Assembly (NCBI GenBank): GCA_035550315.1
Contig: DASZPL010000129.1
Span: 1 to 28,215 of the forward strand
Source of the DNA: DASZPL01 sp035550315
GTDB taxonomy: Bacteria; Actinomycetota; Actinomycetes; JAFAQI01
Direction: 5' to 3'
Length of the DNA stretch: 28,215 bases
Shown: one piece after another, positions 24,649 to 28,215 of the stretch
How the letters are laid out: every line of letters begins with the position of its first letter
How positions within the stretch are numbered: position 1 is the stretch's first letter
Notes under the pieces: model-generated
Seen by the model: the letters and a program-made list of their open reading frames with translations, nothing else
Told to the model about the DNA's origin: nothing
Database searches by the model: none
Translations under genes and position numbers: made by a program

Positions 24649-24662
24649 CCGGCCGCGGCCGG
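24649..24662. repeat. 14-bp perfect palindrome CCGGCCGCGGCCGG after the SCP2-like gene
   Basis: It lies 9 bp after the SCP2-like stop and about 17 bp before the -10 of the DUF1015 gene. It may form a short GC-rich hairpin that weakens read-through, or it may be compositional. No U-run follows. Confidence 0.3.
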
Positions 24663-24678
24663 CGGGTGGCCCGCCCCG

Positions 24679-24684
24679 TAGCAT
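24679..24684 (+). promoter_or_regulatory. Putative leaderless promoter -10 (TAGCAT) for the DUF1015 gene
   Basis: TAGCAT (TANNNT class) is followed by 7 nt (CGCCGCC) and then the ATG. There is no Shine-Dalgarno in this 52-bp gap, so a leaderless transcript is likely. Confidence 0.42.
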
Positions 24685-24691
24685 CGCCGCC

Positions 24692-25966
24692 ATGACCCAG
24701 CCGCCGCGTCCCGACGGACTCGTCCTGGCCCCGTTCCGGGCGCTTCGCTACAGCTCGTCCACCACGCTGGCGAGCGTTCTCGCCCCGCCGTACGACGTGA
24801 TCAGTCCCGCCGAGCAGTCGGAGCTCGAGGCCCGCGACCCAGCGAACGTGGTGCGCCTGACGCTGCCACGCGACGATGCGGGGCCGGACAGCCGCTACGC
24901 CGCGGCCGGGCGCCAGCTCGACGCCTGGCGGGCGGACGGGACGCTGGTGGCCGATGACACTGCCGCGGTCTACGTCTACGAGCAGCACGCCCACGGACAC
25001 ACCCAGCGGGGACTGGTCGGGGCCCTCGGCCTGACACCGGCAGAGGACCAGATCGTGCTCCCCCACGAGAACACGATGGCCGGTCCTGTCGCTGACCGCC
25101 TCGCCTTGATGGCGGCGACGGCCGCCGACCTCGAGATGATCTTCCTGGTGTACGACGGGGGTGGCGCTGCCAGCCAGGCCGTCGCCGACGCCGATCGCAC
25201 TTCCCCACTGGTCGAGACCACCACCCCGGACGGCACGCGGCACCGGCTGTGGGCGATCACCGACCCGGCGGCCCTCGACGCGATCGCCGCCGACCTCCAC
25301 CCGCGGCGCGCGGTCATCGCCGACGGACATCACCGGTACGCGACGTTCCTGCGCTACCAGGCGGACCGTCATGCCGCCGGAGACGGCGACGGGCCGTGGG
25401 ATCTCGGGCTGGCGTTCCTCGTCGACGGCTCGGCCTTCGGACCAGAGGTCCACGCCATCCACCGTGCGGTCCCGGGGCTGCCACCGTCCAGGGCCGCTGA
25501 GCTCGCCGGCGGCGGCTTCACCGCGACCGAGGTGGCCGGCAGCCTTGCTGACGCCGAGCGGGCACTCGCGGAGGCCGGACAGACCGGGCCTGCGTTCGTG
25601 GTCACCGACGGGGCGAGCCACTGGCTGCTCACCGAGCCCGACCCGGCGAAGCTGCAGGCCGCCATGCCGCCCGAGCGATCCGACGCCTGGCGGGCGCTGG
25701 ACGTCGCGATCGCCCACGCGTTTTTGATCCGTGCGCTGTGGCAGCTCGAGGACAACGAGGAGGTCGTCGAGTTCCACCACGACGTACCGGCCGCGGTCGA
25801 GGCCGCGAAGGCCAGTGGTGGCACGGCGCTGCTGCTCAACCCGACCCCCGTCGCCGACGTGGCGGCGGTGGCGGCGGCCGGTGATCGGATGCCCCGCAAG
25901 TCGACCCTGTTCGTGCCGAAACCGGCGACCGGCCTGCTGATCCGCGCGTTCGCCGACGCCGACTAG
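24692..25966 (+). CDS. DUF1015 family protein
   Basis: A 424-residue cytosolic protein of the DUF1015 family, function unknown. Family landmarks seen are VLAPFRALRYS at the start, SVLAPPYDVIS (about 29-39), NVVRLTLP, VYVYEQ, GLVGAL, VLPHENTM, a central IADGHHRYATFLRY, HAFLIRALW, and the C-terminal MPRKSTLFVPKPATGLL. The GHHRYAT segment is the most conserved part and may be a binding or catalytic site. No signal peptide or membrane helix is visible. It ends 9 bp before the convergent ssb-like gene with no obvious terminator. Confidence 0.93.
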   Translation: MTQPPRPDGLVLAPFRALRYSSSTTLASVLAPPYDVISPAEQSELEARDPANVVRLTLPRDDAGPDSRYAAAGRQLDAWRADGTLVADDTAAVYVYEQHAHGHTQRGLVGALGLTPAEDQIVLPHENTMAGPVADRLALMAATAADLEMIFLVYDGGGAASQAVADADRTSPLVETTTPDGTRHRLWAITDPAALDAIAADLHPRRAVIADGHHRYATFLRYQADRHAAGDGDGPWDLGLAFLVDGSAFGPEVHAIHRAVPGLPPSRAAELAGGGFTATEVAGSLADAERALAEAGQTGPAFVVTDGASHWLLTEPDPAKLQAAMPPERSDAWRALDVAIAHAFLIRALWQLEDNEEVVEFHHDVPAAVEAAKASGGTALLLNPTPVADVAAVAAAGDRMPRKSTLFVPKPATGLLIRAFADAD

Positions 25967-25975
25967 CCGCCCTCG

Positions 25976-26326
25976 TCAGCCGACGCGTTTCGCCCGGGTC
26001 ACCTCGACCTCCGTCCGGCTCGCCGTCTCCACACCGCGACGCCAGAACCGGCGGCGAAGTGCGCCCTCGACCTCGATCACCTGACCCGGCAGCCATCGCA
26101 GTGCCGCCTGTCGAAGCCGCGCGGTGAGCGCCACGCAGTCGATGGCGTCGATCCCGGCGCGTGACGACCCGCTCGGCCGGTCGACGACGATTCGCCAGGA
26201 GACGACCTCGTCTCCGCTGGGCAGCGTCCGCTGATCGGCCAGGCTCGACAACCTGCCGGTGAGCCGTACCTCGTTGTGGTGGGCCGCGTTGCTCTTGGCG
26301 ACGCCGGCAGGATTGGCAACGGCCAT
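25976..26326 (-). CDS. SSB-like single-stranded DNA-binding (OB-fold) protein
   Basis: A 116-residue protein with the SSB-type OB-fold pattern: NEVRLTGRLSSLADQRTLPSG, VVSWRIVVDR, IDCVALTARLRQAALRWLPGQVIEVEGALRRRFW. It lacks the long Gly-rich linker and acidic DDDIPF-type tip of replicative SSB, so it is probably an accessory paralogue rather than the essential replication SSB. The start has the strongest Shine-Dalgarno in the window (AAGGAGG, 5 nt spacing), which overlaps an 18-bp inverted repeat. It is convergent with the DUF1015 gene and divergent from the MBL gene. Role in repair, recombination or competence is unknown. Confidence 0.85.
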   Translation of the reverse strand: MAVANPAGVAKSNAAHHNEVRLTGRLSSLADQRTLPSGDEVVSWRIVVDRPSGSSRAGIDAIDCVALTARLRQAALRWLPGQVIEVEGALRRRFWRRGVETASRTEVEVTRAKRVG

Positions 26327-26334
26327 TCGGTCCT

Positions 26335-26352
26335 CCTTCGTTGGAACGAAGG
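26335..26352. promoter_or_regulatory. Inverted repeat CCTTCGTT-N2-AACGAAGG at the ssb-like ribosome-binding site
   Basis: Perfect 8-bp arms with a 2-nt centre. In the mRNA the 3' arm ends in AAGG, which is the first half of the AAGGAGG Shine-Dalgarno, so a hairpin here would partly hide the ribosome-binding site. As DNA it looks like a dimeric repressor operator. It is not a LexA box, because the half-site order differs. It lies 9 bp upstream of the ATG. Confidence 0.5.
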
Positions 26353-26431
26353 GGCGACCATCGGCGCGGGCTACGACGAGTCCCCGGGCCCGGTGAGCCG
26401 CCTGTGGGCGACAGGAGCAGACTGACCAGCT

Positions 26432-27385
26432 GTGGACGAGTCACGCGTCGAGATCGTCGACCTCGGCAACGGGGTGCACAGCCTGGACACCCTCATGTCC
26501 GGATACGAGGGGATCACGGCGGGATATCTCATCGCCAGCGACCGGCCGTGCCTGGTCGAGACCGGTACCGCCCGGTCGGCGCCCGCCGTACGCCGGGCCC
26601 TCGATGCACTCGGCATCGGCCCGAACGATCTGGCCACGATCGCCGTGACACACATCCATCTCGACCACGCCGGCGGGGTGGGCGACCTCGCCGAGAGCTA
26701 CCCGAACGCCGAGATCGTGGTGCACGAGCGTGGAGCCCGGCATCTCGCGGAGCCCGAGCGGCTGATGAGCAGCGCGCGGCGGGTCTTCGGGGAGCTGATG
26801 GACACCGTTTTCGGCGAGCTGCGCCCGACCGATGCGGGACGCCTCCGGGCGGTCGGTGACATCGGCGAGATCGACCTCGGCGGCGGCCGGACGCTCACGA
26901 CGTACTACTCCCCCGGGCACGCGCAGCACCACGTCGGGCTGCTCGACTCGCTCAGCGGCGATCTCTACGTCGGAGACGCCGCCGGCATCTTCATCCCGGA
27001 GACCGGGGCGATCCGGCCTTCCACGCCCCCGCCCGACTTCGACCTGGACACTGCGTTGGCGTCGTTGCGGCACTTCGCGGATCTGGAGCCACAGCGCCTG
27101 CTCTTCAGCCACTTCGGGCCGGTGTCGCACGTCGGTGATGCGCTGGAAGAGGCCGCAGCGGAGCTGCTGGACTGGGTGGACGGCGTACGGGAGACCCGGG
27201 TCAACGCGCTCGACCTCGATCACGCGGTGGCGATGCTGCGAGAGCGGACCGCGCAGCGTTATGGCCGGCTCTACACCGATCCGGAGCTCGACGAGAAGTT
27301 CGAGGCGCTGAGCTCCACCGCGGCGAACATCAACGGCATCAACCGCTGGCTGGACCAGCTCGAGGCCGCTGACGGGCAGACCTAG
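26432..27385 (+). CDS. MBL-fold metallo-hydrolase
   Basis: A 317-residue metallo-beta-lactamase-fold hydrolase, cytosolic. The metal-binding set is present: THIHLDHAGG (HxHxDH, near residue 71-77), SPGHAQHH, VGDAAG (bridging Asp) and LLFSHFGP (final His). The C-terminal ~100 residues are helical. This is the glyoxalase II-like subgroup; the substrate cannot be assigned. The GTG start at 26432 is taken because VEIVDLGNGVHSLDT follows immediately; GGAG lies about 14 nt upstream, further than ideal. The stop overlaps the convergent TPR gene stop (shared CTAG). Confidence 0.9.
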   Translation: MDESRVEIVDLGNGVHSLDTLMSGYEGITAGYLIASDRPCLVETGTARSAPAVRRALDALGIGPNDLATIAVTHIHLDHAGGVGDLAESYPNAEIVVHERGARHLAEPERLMSSARRVFGELMDTVFGELRPTDAGRLRAVGDIGEIDLGGGRTLTTYYSPGHAQHHVGLLDSLSGDLYVGDAAGIFIPETGAIRPSTPPPDFDLDTALASLRHFADLEPQRLLFSHFGPVSHVGDALEEAAAELLDWVDGVRETRVNALDLDHAVAMLRERTAQRYGRLYTDPELDEKFEALSSTAANINGINRWLDQLEAADGQT

Positions 27386-28215
27386 CGGCCCTTCGTCAGC
27401 TCCTCGAGACGCTCCTCGGCGTCGGTCTCGCCCTCTTCGTCGATCGCGACGACCGAGCTGAACCATTTCTCGGCCTCGTCGAGGCGGCCGGCGTCGGCGA
27501 GCGCGGCAGCGTAGGCGTACCACAGACGCGCGGTCCACGGCGCGACCTCCTGGCGCCGAAGCGCGGGCCCCTGCAGGGCGACGACCGCTGCTTGGAGCTC
27601 GCCGCGGTCCCGACGGGCGCCGGATTCGACGATCGCCAGCTCGACGCGCTCGGCGGGTCCGAGGCGTCGCACGTCCGGGTCGCGCAGCAGGGCAAGCGCC
27701 CGTTCCGGACGGCCCAGCCCGCGCTCGCAGTCTGCGAGAACCGGCAGGTACGACGGGTCACCCGTCATACGCCGGACCGCCCGCAGCTCGGCCAGCGCGG
27801 TCGCGAAGTCGCCGGCCCGATAGGCGGCGACTCCAACGGCCTCCCGAGCCACCGCCAGCCGCGGCGCGAGGGAGCGGGCGTACTTCGCATGCGCGAGGGC
27901 CAGCTCCGGGTCTTCGTCGACGACCAGGCCTGCGGCGACCAGGTGGCGAGCGATCTTGTCGGCCAGGCCGTCGCTGAGGCTGCGCAGCCCGGCGCGAACC
28001 CCGCGGTCGAGGTCACGGGCCTGGATGGCGTCGTCGAGCGGCGGTTCGGGGGGCCGTGCCGCGCGTTCGTCACGCGGTGGCCGGGAAGCGCGCGCAGCGG
28101 GGGCGCGATCCGGGCGCTTCGGCCCGCCGCGCCCGGCGTCTGCTGACCGGGCGTTGCCGCCCTGGCCGGCCGGCCGCGGCCTTCCCGCGGCGCCGGACGG
28201 GCGGGACTGTCGGCG
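27382..28215 (-). CDS. TPR-repeat protein (Rv1691-like), 5' end beyond window
   Basis: The frame is open from the window end (28215) to the TAG at 27382, giving at least 277 residues. The first ~80 visible residues are Arg/Gly/Pro/Ala-rich and probably disordered. From DDAIQARDLDRGVRAGLRSL onward the protein is helical with TPR-like repeats, including VAAYRAGDFATALAELRAVR, LADCERGLGRPERALALL and YAAALADAGRLDEAEKWFSS, and it ends in an acidic/basic tail. TPR proteins scaffold protein contacts. A TPR gene upstream of tlyA is the Rv1691 position. An internal GTG at 27852 would miss the first repeats and is not the start. Confidence 0.88.
   Translation of the reverse strand, partial: RRQSRPSGAAGRPRPAGQGGNARSADAGRGGPKRPDRAPAARASRPPRDERAARPPEPPLDDAIQARDLDRGVRAGLRSLSDGLADKIARHLVAAGLVVDEDPELALAHAKYARSLAPRLAVAREAVGVAAYRAGDFATALAELRAVRRMTGDPSYLPVLADCERGLGRPERALALLRDPDVRRLGPAERVELAIVESGARRDRGELQAAVVALQGPALRRQEVAPWTARLWYAYAAALADAGRLDEAEKWFSSVVAIDEEGETDAEERLEELTKGR

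Noticed and set aside
24229..24693. 225-codon version of the small tlyA-linked gene
   Set aside because: It would cover the divergent SCP2-like gene entirely, and its added sequence is an antisense shadow.
26335..26352. LexA (SOS) box upstream of the ssb-like gene
   Set aside because: The half-sites read TTCGTT/AACGAA, not CGAAC-N4-GTTCG; the orientation and spacing are wrong for the actinobacterial LexA box.

Overview
This 28.2 kb window comes from a high-GC Actinomycetota chromosome. The evidence is the very strong G/C bias at third codon positions, frequent GTG starts, and a gene order that matches a well-known actinobacterial core block. That block is tlyA-nadK-recN-steA-steB ... pyrG-nudix-xerD-parA-scpA-scpB-rluB-cmk, as in the Mycobacterium tuberculosis Rv1691-Rv1712 neighbourhood and its Corynebacterium and Streptomyces counterparts. 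Genus cannot be fixed from the sequence. No mobile element, rRNA, tRNA or CRISPR array was seen.

Layout. Almost everything from 1 to 24228 is on the minus strand, so transcription runs right to left. (1) 1-2859: plsC-like acyltransferase (cut by the window edge), cmk, tyrA and aroH, covering lipid, CMP/dCMP and phenylalanine/tyrosine metabolism. (2) 2896-8232: a chromosome-maintenance block. It holds rluB, scpB, scpA, a membrane protein that resembles a site-2 protease without its zinc ligands, a ribbon-helix-helix-like protein, an orphan ParA, and XerD. (3) 8237-11875: ald, a Nudix hydrolase and pyrG. (4) 11939-17647: an overlapping-gene envelope operon, steA-steB-MraY/WecA-like transferase-MurJ-family flippase-GT4 glycosyltransferase. 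(5) 17686-24228: recN, a Tat-exported DUF1501/DUF1800 pair, nadK, tlyA and a small conserved protein. (6) 24283-27385: an accessory block with an SCP2-like protein and a DUF1015 protein (+), an SSB-like protein (-) and an MBL-fold hydrolase (+). (7) 27382-28215: the C-terminal part of a TPR protein (-), open at the window end.

How the genes work together. ScpA/ScpB (SMC condensin partners), ParA and XerD all act on chromosome organisation and segregation. The RHH-like and dead-protease-like proteins lie between them and may share that role. SteA/SteB control cell separation, and the three genes coupled to them encode the three steps expected of a lipid-linked glycan pathway (prime, extend, flip). 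This is the best candidate here for an undescribed system.

Regulation. Several genes that lack a Shine-Dalgarno sequence (scpA, pyrG, recN, the 70-aa gene, the SCP2-like gene and the DUF1015 gene) have a TANNNT -10 hexamer ending 6-8 nt before the start codon. That is the typical actinobacterial leaderless layout. parA has a conventional promoter and Shine-Dalgarno. Perfect inverted repeats lie upstream of ald and of the ssb-like gene. No gene-free stretch exceeds 300 bases; the longest is 172 bp, upstream of parA.
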